Source: Mycobacterium numidiamassiliense
GTDB lineage: Bacteria; Actinomycetota; Actinomycetes; Mycobacteriales; Mycobacteriaceae
Length of the DNA: 64,000 nucleotides
NCBI RefSeq assembly: GCF_900157365.1
Contig: NZ_FUEZ01000004.1
Coordinates: 1,165,066-1,229,065 of the forward strand
Direction of reading: 5' to 3'
Both the position numbers and the translations under genes were made by a program. Under the pieces are notes generated by a model. The model had not been told where the DNA came from, did not search any database, and was given only the letters and a program-made list of their open reading frames with translations. Shown piece by piece: positions 1 through 8,952 of the stretch (position 1 is its first letter; the number at the start of each line of letters is the position of its first letter).

Positions 1-377
1 CGGGCCTCGGCGTGACCGGTGACATAGCCGACCTCGTCGCGGCGGTAGATCGGCATGATCGGCACGGTGATAACGCCCAGCCGGGACAGCGCCGCGGTCA
101 CCTCGATGAACTCGACCCAGTTCGGCAGTTGAACTGCTACGGTGTCACCGGCACGCCAGCCCCGTTCGTGCAACCCGGCGGCCAGTCTCAGGACCGAATC
201 GTGGAGTTCGCGGTAGGTCAGTGAGCGTTGACGGTCCGTGGCGAAAACCTTGTCCGGTTGCTGTGCGGCCTGTCTGACCAGAAGATCGAACATGGTCTCG
301 TCGCTCCAGAGTTCCGCATCGCGATACGCGCGAACCGAATCGGCCGCGTATCGGTCGGTGTATTTCCCGGGTTTCAT
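1..377 (-). CDS. AMP-binding acyl-CoA synthetase, N-terminal part (runs off window)
   Basis: Only the first ~125 residues lie in the window; the rest continues beyond base 1. The start is the ATG at 377, preceded by GAGGGA about 9 bases upstream. The visible part (for example TDRQRSLTYRELHD, then GDTVAVQLPNWVEF and a GVITVPIMPIYRRDE stretch) is the usual N-terminal subdomain of class I adenylate-forming ligases, which make acyl-AMP and then acyl-CoA. The substrate cannot be read from this part. It is the last gene of the leftward catabolic block but has its own promoter region: a GntR-type palindrome lies 39-49 bases upstream, so it is probably regulated separately from the crotonase gene before it. 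Confidence 0.85.
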   Translation of the reverse strand, partial: MKPGKYTDRYAADSVRAYRDAELWSDETMFDLLVRQAAQQPDKVFATDRQRSLTYRELHDSVLRLAAGLHERGWRAGDTVAVQLPNWVEFIEVTAALSRLGVITVPIMPIYRRDEVGYVTGHAEA

Positions 378-415
378 GGATGCTCGTCCCTCGACATATT
401 TTCAGAACATTATTA

Positions 416-426
416 TGGTCAGACCA
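416..426. promoter_or_regulatory. FadR/GntR-type operator upstream of the partial CoA ligase
   Basis: TGGTCAGACCA is a perfect palindrome around the central A and matches the TGGTNNGACCA pattern bound by FadR-subfamily GntR regulators. On the minus strand it lies in the 17-base spacer between TTGTCA (-35-like) and TAATGT (-10-like), so bound protein would block the promoter of the ligase. A close copy, in the same orientation on the plus strand and with shared flanks, is at 13869-13879. The GntR gene at 11220-11951 is the obvious candidate regulator. The match is seen; binding is inferred. Confidence 0.6.
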
Positions 427-447
427 AATTGACAAGGGTGATCGAAC

Positions 448-1257
448 TCAGGTGTTGCGCCATACCGGTGCCCTCTTCTCCTTGAAGGCCCGAACGCCCT
501 CGGAAAGGTCCTCGGTGGTGAACGCCAGGGCCAGCTGGGCCTGGAGGTAATCCAGGGCGGCGTCCAGCGGCAGGTCGCGAGTCGCGGCGAGGGCCTTTTT
601 TCCGAGACCCAGCAGCAGCGGTGACTTCCCCGCGATCTCGGCAACCCAGCTCTGCACGGCCGAGTCGAACTCGTCGTCGGAAACGACGCGGTTAACCAGC
701 CCGGCTTCGGCGGCTTCCGTGGCCGACAGCAGTCGTCCGGTCATCATCAGTTCGTTAGCGACCAGCCGACCGGTGGCGCGGAAGATGAGCGCCGAGATCA
801 TGAACGGAAAAGCGCCGACGTTGATCTCGGGGCAGCCGAGCCGCGCAGATCTCTTGGCGATCACCAAGTCGCAGGCCAATGCGATACCTAACGCTCCGGC
901 CAGCACGTCGCCGTTGGCAGCGCATACGACCGGCTTGCTGATCGACGTCAACGTTCTAAACAACTCCGGAAAGCGTTTCAGCCCGGCATATTTCGTGATT
1001 ATCGGCTGGGTGTCGGCGAAGGCGTCGAGGTTACCGCCGGACGAGAACACCCGCTCGTGCGAGGACGTCAGGACGATTACCCGCACGTCGGGATCGTCGG
1101 CGGCGTGGACCAGCGATTCGGTCAGCTGGTCCAGCAGCGTGTCGGACAGGGCATTGCGCCGCTCTGGATCGTCGAGGATCAGATAGGCGACCAGCGGCGC
1201 GTCAGTATCGGGACGCACTGGACGGCGCTCGTAGGAAACAAGGGGTTTTTCGGTCAT
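448..1257 (-). CDS. Enoyl-CoA hydratase/isomerase (crotonase) family protein
   Basis: 269 residues, a normal crotonase length. The ATG at 1257 overlaps the TGA of the oxidoreductase gene before it (ATGA), which decides the start over longer in-frame extensions. Crotonase signatures are visible: a DDPERRNALSD stretch near the N-terminus, the oxyanion-hole segments (FSSGGNLDAF and NGDVLAGALGIALACD) and CPEINVGAFP, which carries the usual active-site Glu region. Members hydrate or isomerise enoyl-CoA esters or cleave rings and C-C bonds through an enolate. Together with the MDR oxidoreductase and the CoA ligase at the window edge it suggests a short CoA-ester branch at the end of this meta-cleavage operon. 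The exact substrate is unknown. Confidence 0.85.
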   Translation of the reverse strand: MTEKPLVSYERRPVRPDTDAPLVAYLILDDPERRNALSDTLLDQLTESLVHAADDPDVRVIVLTSSHERVFSSGGNLDAFADTQPIITKYAGLKRFPELFRTLTSISKPVVCAANGDVLAGALGIALACDLVIAKRSARLGCPEINVGAFPFMISALIFRATGRLVANELMMTGRLLSATEAAEAGLVNRVVSDDEFDSAVQSWVAEIAGKSPLLLGLGKKALAATRDLPLDAALDYLQAQLALAFTTEDLSEGVRAFKEKRAPVWRNT

Positions 1258-2234
1258 CGATGCTCCAGCACGGTTTTGCCGAATCCGCCGGCTAATTCGA
1301 GGTATTCGTGTGCGCATCTCGCGTCGTCGAGCGGAAAGACCCGGTCGATGACGGGAGGTGGTATCCGACACTCGAAGAGTAGATTCAATAGTCCCGCGAA
1401 ATCTCGCCTGTTGCCCATCGTCGTGCCGAGCAGGTCGTATTGCCCGAAGTAGAATTTGCGCACGTCCATGGCGGCGCTCTCGGCCGCTTTGGCACCCAGC
1501 ACCACCAGCCGGCCGCCGGGATGCAGCGCGCGCACCGACTCGGGCCAGCGGCCCACCGGGTCGAGCACGAGATCGAATCCGGCACCCGACGGCGACAGGG
1601 CCCGTGCCTGCTCGGGCCAATCCGGATCGCTATGCAGCACTCCGTCTTTGGCGCCTTCGGTGACGGCCCGCGCAATCTTCTCCGCAGATGATGATGTCAC
1701 CATGATCGACGCGCCAAGGTGAGACGCCAATTGCACTGCCATGTTGGCGATCCCACCACCGGCGCCCACAACCAACACAGTCTCGCCCGCCTGCAACCGG
1801 CCGCGGCTGATTAACGCGCGATAAGTGGAAAGGCCGACCAATGGGAGCGCGGCGGCTTCGAGCCAGCTGAATCCAGCTGGTTTTGGGGCGAGGCAGTCCG
1901 CGGGAACACTGACTAACTCGGCGTAGGTACCTGGGATGTGGTCGCCCAGGATTTCCCAGTCGGGGCCCGGGGCGTCGTCGCGATCGCCCCAATGCAGGGA
2001 TGGAACGATGACGACGGGCTCACCGGTGTCGCGGCGGACACCCGCGCCATCGGCGCCGATCACGTGCGGCAGCGGCGATCGGTAACGGCCCTGGCGCACC
2101 AACACGTCGTGCCAGTTCAATGCTGCGGCCCGCAATTCAACCGTTATCCAACCGGACTTCGTCGCGGGGTCAGGGAAGTTATCCGGCCGTAGGACCGCTG
2201 GTCCACCGAACTCGCGGATCACGATGGCGTGCAA
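1254..2234 (-). CDS. Zinc-independent MDR oxidoreductase (quinone oxidoreductase-like)
   Basis: 326 residues with the medium-chain dehydrogenase/reductase layout: a GroES-like N-terminal domain (ELRAAALNWHDVLVRQGRY, then GADGAG) followed by a Rossmann domain with VGAGGGIANMAVQLA for NADP(H). The cysteine cluster of zinc-containing alcohol dehydrogenases is absent, so it is more like NADPH:quinone or enoyl reductases. It probably reduces an activated C=C or carbonyl in a degradation intermediate. Its stop overlaps the start of the crotonase gene, so the two are translationally coupled. The substrate cannot be deduced. Confidence 0.83.
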   Translation of the reverse strand: MHAIVIREFGGPAVLRPDNFPDPATKSGWITVELRAAALNWHDVLVRQGRYRSPLPHVIGADGAGVRRDTGEPVVIVPSLHWGDRDDAPGPDWEILGDHIPGTYAELVSVPADCLAPKPAGFSWLEAAALPLVGLSTYRALISRGRLQAGETVLVVGAGGGIANMAVQLASHLGASIMVTSSSAEKIARAVTEGAKDGVLHSDPDWPEQARALSPSGAGFDLVLDPVGRWPESVRALHPGGRLVVLGAKAAESAAMDVRKFYFGQYDLLGTTMGNRRDFAGLLNLLFECRIPPPVIDRVFPLDDARCAHEYLELAGGFGKTVLEHR

Positions 2235-2270
2235 GGAGTTTCCTTCTATCTGCGAACGCCGAGGGCCTGC

Positions 2271-2705
2271 TCAGGTCAGGCCGAGTTGGGTCAGCAGCGT
2301 CGCGACGTTCCAGTAGGCGTGCACACACACCGCACGGCCGGTCTCGTCGACCTGCCAGATATCCGTGCCGGTGACGTCGAACGGACGACCGGATGGGGGG
2401 ACACCCGGCGGGAACCCCTCTCCGGTGTGAGTGCCGACCATCCGCCATTCCTGACAGATTCGCCTGTTGGCTTCATCGACGAGGGCCTCGCCGATGGGCT
2501 GCATCTGCAGGTCGGGAAAGCCGGACCACGCGGCAGTGAAAAAGGCGGCGGCGGCCTCGCGGCCGGTGATCGGTTCTGGCAGGGAGGGGTCCTGCCAGTC
2601 GACGTTGTCGGCGATCACACACAACGCGGCGGCGAGGTCACGCTGGCCCCAGGCGGCAAAGTATCGGGCCGGGTAGCCGGCAAGGTCGGTCGTCGCGGTG
2701 GTCAT
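2271..2705 (-). CDS. SnoaL-like/NTF2-fold protein
   Basis: 144 residues from the ATG at 2705, with GGAAGG upstream; the longer TTG alternative at 2711 adds two residues and has no better support. The segments YFAAWGQRDLAAALCVIADNVDW and FPDLQMQP with a C-terminal FDVTGTDIWQVDETGR are typical of the SnoaL-like polyketide cyclase branch of the NTF2-like fold, a small cone-shaped alpha+beta barrel that binds hydrophobic ligands. Some members are cyclases or isomerases and many have no known activity. It lies 28 bases after the aldolase gene, in the same direction, so it is probably part of the operon. Confidence 0.75.
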   Translation of the reverse strand: MTTATTDLAGYPARYFAAWGQRDLAAALCVIADNVDWQDPSLPEPITGREAAAAFFTAAWSGFPDLQMQPIGEALVDEANRRICQEWRMVGTHTGEGFPPGVPPSGRPFDVTGTDIWQVDETGRAVCVHAYWNVATLLTQLGLT

Positions 2706-2733
2706 CGGCAAGGGTCCTTCCGCGCCGCTCGGG

Positions 2734-3810
2734 CTACGGCGTGGCGCTTACCGTAACGCTCCCGTCAACACCAGTTCGTCCCCCTAACGAGAGGTTTTCG
2801 GGCCCCGCACGCGAGATCAGGTCCAGTGCGACGTCGTCGATCATGTCCTCCTGGCCGCCCACAAGCTTGCGACGGCCCACTTCGACGAGGATGTCACGGA
2901 CGTCGAGTCCGTGCTGCTGCGCGGCTCGCTCGGCATGGCGCAGGAAGCTCGAATAGACGCCGGCGTAGCCTAGTGTCAGCGTCTCGCGATCGACGCGCAC
3001 GGGACGGTCCTGGATCGGGCGGACCAACGCCTCGGCGGCATCCTGCAGGGCGAACAAATTGCAGCTGTGCTCCCAACCGTAAATGTCGGCCACGGCGACG
3101 AAGGCCTCGATGGGACAGTTGCCTGCGCCTGCGCCGTGCCCACACAGCGAGGCATCCACGCGATATACGCCCTCCTCGACGGCCACGACGGAGTTCGCCA
3201 CCGACATCGAAAGATTCTCGTGTGCGTGAATGCCGATCTGGGTTTCCGGTTGCAGCACATCACGGTAGGCCCGAACTCGGTCGCGGACGTCGCGCATCGT
3301 CAAGCGTCCCCCGGAATCGGTCACATAGACGCAGTGCGCCCCGGCATCCTGCATCAACCTGGCCTGGGCGGCGAGCACGCTCGGCTTAGCCATGTGCGAC
3401 ATCATCAGGAAGCCCGAAACGTCCATACCGAGATCACGTGCTTTTTGGATGTGCTGCGGGGAGATGTCTGCCTCGGTGGCGTGGGTGGCGATGCGCACCG
3501 AGGTCACCCCGAGATCGTTGGCGCGAATCAGATCGTGCACGGTACCGATGCCCGGCAGCAGCAGTGTCGTGAGACGAGCGCGCTTGACAACGTCGGCGGC
3601 AGCGGCGATCCATTCCCAGTCCGTCGAGCTCCCCGGGCCGTAGCTGAGGCTGGATCCGGCCAGGCCGTCACCGTGAGAGACCTCGATCGCCGCGACGCCG
3701 GCGGCATCGAGCGCCGCAGCGATACGGCGGAGTTGATCAACCGGCAATCGGTGCCGGATCGCGTGCATGCCGTCGCGCAGAGTGACGTCCTGCATGTACA
3801 GCTTGGTCAT
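2734..3810 (-). CDS. dmpG: 4-hydroxy-2-oxovalerate aldolase
   Basis: 358 residues. Cleaves 4-hydroxy-2-oxovalerate to pyruvate and acetaldehyde, and in this family passes the aldehyde directly to an acylating dehydrogenase partner (DmpG/DmpF, MhpE/MhpF, BphI/BphJ). The N-terminus [20 protein letters not shown] is diagnostic (the R in TLRDG and the following H), as are YVTDSGGRL and [15 protein letters not shown], whose His residues bind the divalent metal. The ATG at 3810 overlaps the TGA of the dehydrogenase gene by four bases, consistent with channelling partners. The C-terminus is slightly longer than in most relatives. Confidence 0.95.
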   Translation of the reverse strand: MTKLYMQDVTLRDGMHAIRHRLPVDQLRRIAAALDAAGVAAIEVSHGDGLAGSSLSYGPGSSTDWEWIAAAADVVKRARLTTLLLPGIGTVHDLIRANDLGVTSVRIATHATEADISPQHIQKARDLGMDVSGFLMMSHMAKPSVLAAQARLMQDAGAHCVYVTDSGGRLTMRDVRDRVRAYRDVLQPETQIGIHAHENLSMSVANSVVAVEEGVYRVDASLCGHGAGAGNCPIEAFVAVADIYGWEHSCNLFALQDAAEALVRPIQDRPVRVDRETLTLGYAGVYSSFLRHAERAAQQHGLDVRDILVEVGRRKLVGGQEDMIDDVALDLISRAGPENLSLGGRTGVDGSVTVSATP

Positions 3811-4745
3811 AACACACGCTCTCCGAGTCGTGCCGAAAGACTTTCGCCGACGCGCAGCGCCGCCGAGGTCATGATGTCGAGATTGCCCGCGTAGGCCGGC
3901 AGGTAATGGGCCGCGCCTTCGACTTCGAGGTACACGGACACCTGCCACCGCGGGCGTCCGGTGTCGTCGACGAGGTCGCGGGCCGTAGAGTGGTTGTCGA
4001 TCTCACGGAACTGCACTTGCTGTTTGAGTCGGTAGCCCGGCACGTAGGTGGCCACCGCGTCGACCATCCCCAGCACGGACCGCTCCACCGCGTCGAGGTC
4101 GGCGTTACCGATCAGACAATGCACGGTATCGCGCATGATCAGCGGCGGGTCGGCCGGATTCAGCACGATGATCGCCTTGGCTCGACGCGCTCCGCCCACC
4201 ACTTCCAAGGCCCGCGCGGTGGTTTCGGTGAACTCGTCGATGTTGGCGCGCGTGCCGGGCCCGGCTGACCGAGACGAGATGGAAGCGACGATCTCGGCGT
4301 AGAGCACCTCGCTGACGGCGCCGACCGCGGCGACGATCGGAATGGTTGCCTGGCCACCGCAGGTCACCATGTTGACGTTGCGGCTGTCGAGGTGCTCGGC
4401 CAGGTTGACAGGTGGTACCACGAAAGGCCCGATAGCTGCCGGCGTCAGATCCACCAATGCCGTGCGGGTCGGCTCCAGCAGCGCTGCGTTGGCAATATGC
4501 GCCGAGGCCGATGTTGCATCGAAAACTATTGATATGTCGTCAAACTCCGGCATCTTGAGCAAGCCTTCGACGCCGTCGGCAGTCGTGGGCACGCCGAGCC
4601 TCTTTGCCCGGCGTAGCCCGTCGGAAGCGGGGTCGATGCCGACCATCGCCCGCATCGCCAGGTGATCGGACAATCGCAGCACCTTGATCATCAAGTCGGT
4701 GCCGATGTTGCCGGATCCGATGACTGCCACCTTGGTCGATGTCAT
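3807..4745 (-). CDS. Acylating acetaldehyde dehydrogenase
   Basis: 312 residues, the usual length. Converts acetaldehyde, NAD+ and CoA to acetyl-CoA, working as a complex with the aldolase encoded next. The N-terminal Rossmann motif is [15 protein letters not shown]; the catalytic cysteine is in [27 protein letters not shown] and a C-terminal dimerisation half follow. The ATG at 4745 overlaps the stop of the hydratase gene, and its own stop overlaps the aldolase start, so hydratase, dehydrogenase and aldolase are tightly coupled. Related to DmpF/MhpF/BphJ. Confidence 0.95.
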   Translation of the reverse strand: MTSTKVAVIGSGNIGTDLMIKVLRLSDHLAMRAMVGIDPASDGLRRAKRLGVPTTADGVEGLLKMPEFDDISIVFDATSASAHIANAALLEPTRTALVDLTPAAIGPFVVPPVNLAEHLDSRNVNMVTCGGQATIPIVAAVGAVSEVLYAEIVASISSRSAGPGTRANIDEFTETTARALEVVGGARRAKAIIVLNPADPPLIMRDTVHCLIGNADLDAVERSVLGMVDAVATYVPGYRLKQQVQFREIDNHSTARDLVDDTGRPRWQVSVYLEVEGAAHYLPAYAGNLDIMTSAALRVGESLSARLGERVL

Positions 4746-5539
4746 CGGTCTTCCTTTGCGAAGGAGATCTCGACGGAGCCGATTCCGACGATGGTCGCGA
4801 CGTAGGTGCTGCCCGGACGCACTGGCACCATGGGACCTAGCGCGCCGGAGAGCACGATGTGCCCCGCTCGAAGTGGGGACCCGTTGTCGCGGGCGGTTCG
4901 GGCCAGCCACTGCAGCGCGATAAGCGGGCTACCGAGACAGTCCGAGCCTCGCCCCTGCGAAACGAGGACACCGTCTTCGCTGAGATGCATTGTCCGCGCG
5001 CAAAAATCGACGTCGGCGGCGGAAACTGTCGGCCCCCCCAACACGAACAGCGCCGAGGATCCGTTGTCGGCGATGGTGTCGACGATGCTGATCGACCAGT
5101 CTCTGACACGGGAATCGACGATTTCGATGGCCGGCATGGCAATACCGGCCGCGAGTCGGATGGCCTGCTCGGAGAGGTCGTCGTCAAGGTCAGCGGACAA
5201 GATGAACGCGATCTCGGCCTCGACCTTTGGTTGAAGCAGCCTGCCGATGGGGACGGTGGAGCGGTGGGCTACCTGCATGTCCTGGAAGAGAACGCCCGAG
5301 TCGGGCTGGTCCACCCCGAGCTGGCGTTGCACGGCCGGCGAGGTCAGCCCGATCTTGTGGCCGACGATGTATCGGCCGCGTGCGGTCGAGTCCTCGGTGA
5401 GGAGGCGCTGCACGGTGTACGCCGCAGCAATGTCCCGGTCGCCGACGATGTCACGTATCGGTTCGCATTGCTTCGGTGCTGCGGCGGCGGCGATAAGCCG
5501 ATCGGCGGCTTCCCGCAGGTGAGTTGGGGTCGCGGTCAT
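4742..5539 (-). CDS. 2-keto-4-pentenoate (2-oxopent-4-enoate) hydratase
   Basis: 265 residues. Adds water to 2-hydroxypenta-2,4-dienoate to give 4-hydroxy-2-oxovalerate, the substrate of the aldolase two genes on. The sequence has the FAH-like fold motifs of MhpD/DmpE/Bph[14 protein letters not shown], a VEAEIAFIL stretch with metal-binding Glu residues, [12 protein letters not shown] and a conserved [12 protein letters not shown] region. The start at ATG 5539 gives the usual N-terminus; the gene follows the SDR gene after 35 bases. A related FAH-fold enzyme at 44675 acts as a decarboxylase in another operon. Confidence 0.92.
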   Translation of the reverse strand: MTATPTHLREAADRLIAAAAAPKQCEPIRDIVGDRDIAAAYTVQRLLTEDSTARGRYIVGHKIGLTSPAVQRQLGVDQPDSGVLFQDMQVAHRSTVPIGRLLQPKVEAEIAFILSADLDDDLSEQAIRLAAGIAMPAIEIVDSRVRDWSISIVDTIADNGSSALFVLGGPTVSAADVDFCARTMHLSEDGVLVSQGRGSDCLGSPLIALQWLARTARDNGSPLRAGHIVLSGALGPMVPVRPGSTYVATIVGIGSVEISFAKEDR

Positions 5540-5574
5540 TATGGGGTCCTCGGGTGCATGTAGATCGACGGGCG

Positions 5575-6339
5575 TCAGCCCATGCTGGCGCCGCCGTTGA
5601 CGTAAATGGTTTGTCCGGTGAGGAAACGGCTGTCCTCGCCGGCCAGGAACGCCACGGTGGCGGCGACTTCCGTTGGGTCGCCGGGGCGTCCCAACGGAAC
5701 GATGGCGGTGCCGTGCTGGACCACCTCCAGCAGCCGGGGTGGCGCGTCGCCGGATGCGCACAGGGCGGCCAATTCCGGCGTGACCACGTAGCACGGGGCG
5801 ACGGTGTTAGCGGTGATGCCGGACCCGGCGAACTCGCGCGCCAGCCCGGTGACCATCGCATGCACCCCGCCTTTGGCGGCGTTGTACATGGCGTGGTCCA
5901 TCAGGCCGGTGCGAACCGAGTCGGCGCCGATGTTGATGATCCGGCCGTGTTCGCGAGAAATCATGTGCGGCAGGACTGCTCGTATACAGCGGATCGCAGT
6001 CCACAGGTTGTTGTCGATGGTGGCCTGCAGCGTTTCCTCGGTGTGCCCTAGGGTCGGGCGGATCATGCCGCCGCCGGCGTTATTCACCAGGATGTCGATG
6101 TGGCCGAGCGCGTCGAGGCCGGCGCTGACCAGATCATCCGCGACGCCAGGTTCGTGCAGCTCGCCGACGAATCCGGTCACGGTCGCCACCCGCTCGTCAA
6201 CCGCCTGCAGATCCTCTTTGGAGCGAGTGGCTGCGAAGACTCGAGCCCCGTCGGCGATGAGGCGCTCGACGATGCCAAGCCCGATTCCCGACGCCGCACC
6301 GGTGACGATCGCCGTCCGGCCCGACAATGCCGCGCTCAC
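5575..6339 (-). CDS. SDR-family oxidoreductase, probable cis-dihydrodiol dehydrogenase
   Basis: 254 residues from the GTG at 6339, which overlaps the TGA of the beta-subunit gene (GTGA). Classical SDR features: GAASGIG cofactor motif, NNAGGG, Ser in NIGADSVR and the YNAAK catalytic pair. Its position directly after the Rieske alpha/beta genes suggests it oxidises the cis-dihydrodiol to a catechol with NAD+. The SDR at 58897-59655 is a close paralogue with the same IRPTL.HTEETLQATI and GADSVR blocks, also beside Rieske and LigB genes, which supports a shared role. An alternative is a dehydrogenase acting on a side chain. Confidence 0.85.
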   Translation of the reverse strand: MSAALSGRTAIVTGAASGIGLGIVERLIADGARVFAATRSKEDLQAVDERVATVTGFVGELHEPGVADDLVSAGLDALGHIDILVNNAGGGMIRPTLGHTEETLQATIDNNLWTAIRCIRAVLPHMISREHGRIINIGADSVRTGLMDHAMYNAAKGGVHAMVTGLAREFAGSGITANTVAPCYVVTPELAALCASGDAPPRLLEVVQHGTAIVPLGRPGDPTEVAATVAFLAGEDSRFLTGQTIYVNGGASMG

Positions 6340-6827
6340 AGAATGATCGCCACGTCGGCGACCTGCCGCAGATCCGTCATATCCAGTTCCACCCGCTTGT
6401 ATGCGATGCGGAAACCGGCGTCCGCAGCCCGCAGCCGGTAGTGGTAATGCCCGACATACGCGCTCGACCGGCCGTCCCGGAACCGCCATACCGTGAAGGA
6501 GGCGGTCACCGACAACTCCTCACCTGCGGGGTGGACCTGCACGTTGAACACCTGGTGGTTGGTACGCGAGTGGGGGTATTCGCGGTGGGCGCGCCGGTTG
6601 TTGAGCCGCTCGACTCTGGCCCGCATCCTGCGGTGGTCGTCATCGATGAGCATCAGATCCCGATGCGGATTACCGTCGAGTTTGTCATTGCAGGGGATCT
6701 CGTACTTGGCGTCGGGATCGAACAACGTCAGCCATTCGTCGAGGTTCCATGCATCAAGTAACGCGGATTCGTGGAAGAGGAAGTCCTCGACTTCGGCGCG
6801 GGTGGCGACGTGCGCGGCGGCGGTCAC
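6336..6827 (-). CDS. Aromatic-ring-hydroxylating dioxygenase beta subunit
   Basis: 163 residues from the GTG at 6827, which overlaps the stop of the alpha gene; a longer in-frame ATG at 6872 would lie well inside alpha. The segments VEDFLFHESALLDAWNLDEW, a charged RARVERLNNRRAH stretch and a C-terminal FRIAYKRVELDMTDLR are typical of the small NTF2-like beta subunit that packs with the catalytic alpha subunit in an alpha3beta3 hexamer. It has no redox cofactor. The paralogous beta subunit is at 60935-61456. Confidence 0.9.
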   Translation of the reverse strand: MTAAAHVATRAEVEDFLFHESALLDAWNLDEWLTLFDPDAKYEIPCNDKLDGNPHRDLMLIDDDHRRMRARVERLNNRRAHREYPHSRTNHQVFNVQVHPAGEELSVTASFTVWRFRDGRSSAYVGHYHYRLRAADAGFRIAYKRVELDMTDLRQVADVAIIL

Positions 6828-8131
6828 CGTGCACCTCCCCGGTCCGCCGCGGTGCCCATCTGTTGCTGCCAACGTCGCCAGAACTCGCGCATCTGTTCCT
6901 CGTCATTAGCCATCGGGCCGCGGCCCATGCCGCGCGAGATGTCGTTCCATACGACTCCGCCACCCTCGAAACCTTGTTGGCAGGACTCGAGCGCCTCGAT
7001 GTCGTCCGGCGTGGCGAATCCGCCTGGGCCTAGGAAGGTAAGGAAACTGTCGAGTCGCCGTTCCCGCAGGCTGGCAGGCTCGTCGATGGGAGCAAGCTCC
7101 CAGGCGGTGACATCGACGCGGTCCGGGGTCGGCGAGAACATTGTGCGGACGGTTACCGCCATGATGTCGTTAATGATCAGATTGGGATAGATGATCAGGT
7201 TACGGTTCACCTCAGCCATCTTGTGTGCGCGCTCCTCGCCGTACCGGTCGACGAGTTCTGCACGGATACGGTCGATTTCGCCGCGGGCGTCCTCGCCGAA
7301 GAGCGGTTCCCACTTCGCGACCGGGCGGCCCCAGGGAGAGGAGTACTCGATGACGGCGTGCCCGTTGCCAAGCTTTACGGGTTGCCCGATGACCCCGCCT
7401 TGCAGTTCGGTCCCGAGGAAAACCAGGTACTTGAAGTAGGTGTCATGTGTCGACTGGGCGTGATAACCGTCGGCACTGTTCTCCACCAACAGCTTCCAGT
7501 TCGCGTTGAAGCTGTATTCGTTGGTGCCCTTGATGATCTCCACCGAGCCCCCGCAGCCGTCTACCACCAGATCGATGTAATCCTTGGCCCCGGCCAGATA
7601 CGTCGGCAGGTCGATGATATCCGGATCGTAGCTGGCGAATACGAATCCGCGGTAGGACTCCACCCGGGCCACGCGGGCCAGTCCCAACTCGTCGTAGTCC
7701 AGCCCTTTCGAGTAGCCCTGCCGGTCGGGCACACCGTTGAGTCGACCCTCACTGTCGAATGACCAGGCGTGGTAGAAGCATTGAAATACCTTTGCGTTTC
7801 CGGAATCTCGCCGGCACACCAAGGCTCCTCGATGTGTGCACGAGTTGTGGAACACGTTGATGTTTCCGCTTTTCGCGCCGCGAACCATGAAGATCGGGCG
7901 GCCGGCCACTTTCCGCCGCACGAAGTCGCCGGGATTGGGGATCTCAGACTCGTGGCCGACGTACAGCCACGATTTGCCGAAGACCCGTTCGACCTCGGCG
8001 CGGTGTATTTCGGTCGAGGTCATTGCCGAGCGGTGCACCCGAAACACTTGGCGGTCTTGGTCATCCACCACCAGCGGCTCACTGGCTTGCGGTTCGGTAA
8101 CCTGGGTTGTCCAGTCTTCAACGGTGCTCAT
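6824..8131 (-). CDS. Rieske non-heme iron dioxygenase alpha subunit
   Basis: 435 residues. The catalytic subunit inserts both atoms of O2 into an aromatic ring to form a cis-dihydrodiol. The Rieske [2Fe-2S] ligands are C98/H100 and C118/H121 (CTHRGALVC ... CFYH); the mononuclear iron ligands are D221, H224 and H229 in ADGYHAQSTH. The start ATG at 8131 overlaps the hydrolase stop. It is closer to the alpha subunit at 59652 (shared FLGPGGFATPDD block near the C-terminus) than to those at 33978 or 53588. No ferredoxin or reductase gene is in this operon, so electrons must come from elsewhere, possibly the ferredoxin at 49555. The substrate is unknown. Confidence 0.93.
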   Translation of the reverse strand: MSTVEDWTTQVTEPQASEPLVVDDQDRQVFRVHRSAMTSTEIHRAEVERVFGKSWLYVGHESEIPNPGDFVRRKVAGRPIFMVRGAKSGNINVFHNSCTHRGALVCRRDSGNAKVFQCFYHAWSFDSEGRLNGVPDRQGYSKGLDYDELGLARVARVESYRGFVFASYDPDIIDLPTYLAGAKDYIDLVVDGCGGSVEIIKGTNEYSFNANWKLLVENSADGYHAQSTHDTYFKYLVFLGTELQGGVIGQPVKLGNGHAVIEYSSPWGRPVAKWEPLFGEDARGEIDRIRAELVDRYGEERAHKMAEVNRNLIIYPNLIINDIMAVTVRTMFSPTPDRVDVTAWELAPIDEPASLRERRLDSFLTFLGPGGFATPDDIEALESCQQGFEGGGVVWNDISRGMGRGPMANDEEQMREFWRRWQQQMGTAADRGGAR

Positions 8132-8952
8132 GAGCGCTCCAGGTAATCGGCGACCAGCGCGGAGAACTCGTCGGCGCGCTCGATCTGGGTCCAGTGTCCA
8201 CATCTGCTGAATACGTGTAGGTCGGCGTTGGGCAACAGGTCCAACATCGTCACCGACACCGCCAAGGGCACGACCTGGTCTTCGCGACCGTGCACCAACA
8301 GTGTCGGGGTATTGATGGCGCGCACTTCTTCGACGGTGATGCCAAGTTCGGATCCTTTGTAGCGGGGATCGAAAAACATCGCGCGGTAGGCCTCGTAAGC
8401 GCCATCGGCGATACTGGCTTCGTAACGGATGGCCACCAACTCGTCGGTGATCAAGGACGGGTCTACGGCGAAATAGTTGCGCAGCAGGTTGCGCATCGCC
8501 TCGTGCGAAGGTTCGTAGGCACGAAGCGCGGTCAGGCCCTCGGTCGGGGTCATGCCCACCCCGGGGGCGCCCATGAGGACCATCCGACGGACCCGCTCAG
8601 GATGGTCGGTCGCCATCTGGAGGGCGATCCGGCCGCCGAGCGAGTTGCCGACAATCGTGGTTCGTTCGATGTTCTGAGCGTCGAGGAACGCCCAGACGTG
8701 ATCGGTCCAGTTTCGTAGGGAGTACACGACGTGCTCGGGTCGCTCGGTGGCGCCGAAGCCGACGATGTCCGGTGCCAGGACGTGAAAGCGCCGGGACAGC
8801 GGTTCGATGTTGTACTGCCAGTTGGCCGTTGCCGAAACACCGGGACCCGAGCCGTGCAGCATCAGTAGGGGCTCACCGGAACCGGCGTCCAGATAACTGG
8901 TCTTTATGCCGCCCGCATCGAGCACCTGTGGTTGCGCCACGGTGGTTGTCAT
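8128..8952 (-). CDS. Alpha/beta hydrolase, probable meta-cleavage product (C-C) hydrolase
   Basis: 274 residues. Related to MhpC/BphD enzymes, which hydrolyse the C-C bond of the yellow ring-cleavage product to give 2-hydroxypenta-2,4-dienoate and an acid. Visible features are LLMLHGSGPGVSATANW (oxyanion region), the nucleophile elbow GNSLGG, the acid in HGREDQVVP and the catalytic His in CGHWTQIERADEF. The triad order and N-terminal GSGPG motif are those of meta-cleavage product hydrolases rather than lipases. The gene sits between the extradiol dioxygenase and the Rieske alpha gene, with four-base overlaps at both ends, as expected for the step after ring cleavage. Confidence 0.92.
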   Translation of the reverse strand: MTTTVAQPQVLDAGGIKTSYLDAGSGEPLLMLHGSGPGVSATANWQYNIEPLSRRFHVLAPDIVGFGATERPEHVVYSLRNWTDHVWAFLDAQNIERTTIVGNSLGGRIALQMATDHPERVRRMVLMGAPGVGMTPTEGLTALRAYEPSHEAMRNLLRNYFAVDPSLITDELVAIRYEASIADGAYEAYRAMFFDPRYKGSELGITVEEVRAINTPTLLVHGREDQVVPLAVSVTMLDLLPNADLHVFSRCGHWTQIERADEFSALVADYLERS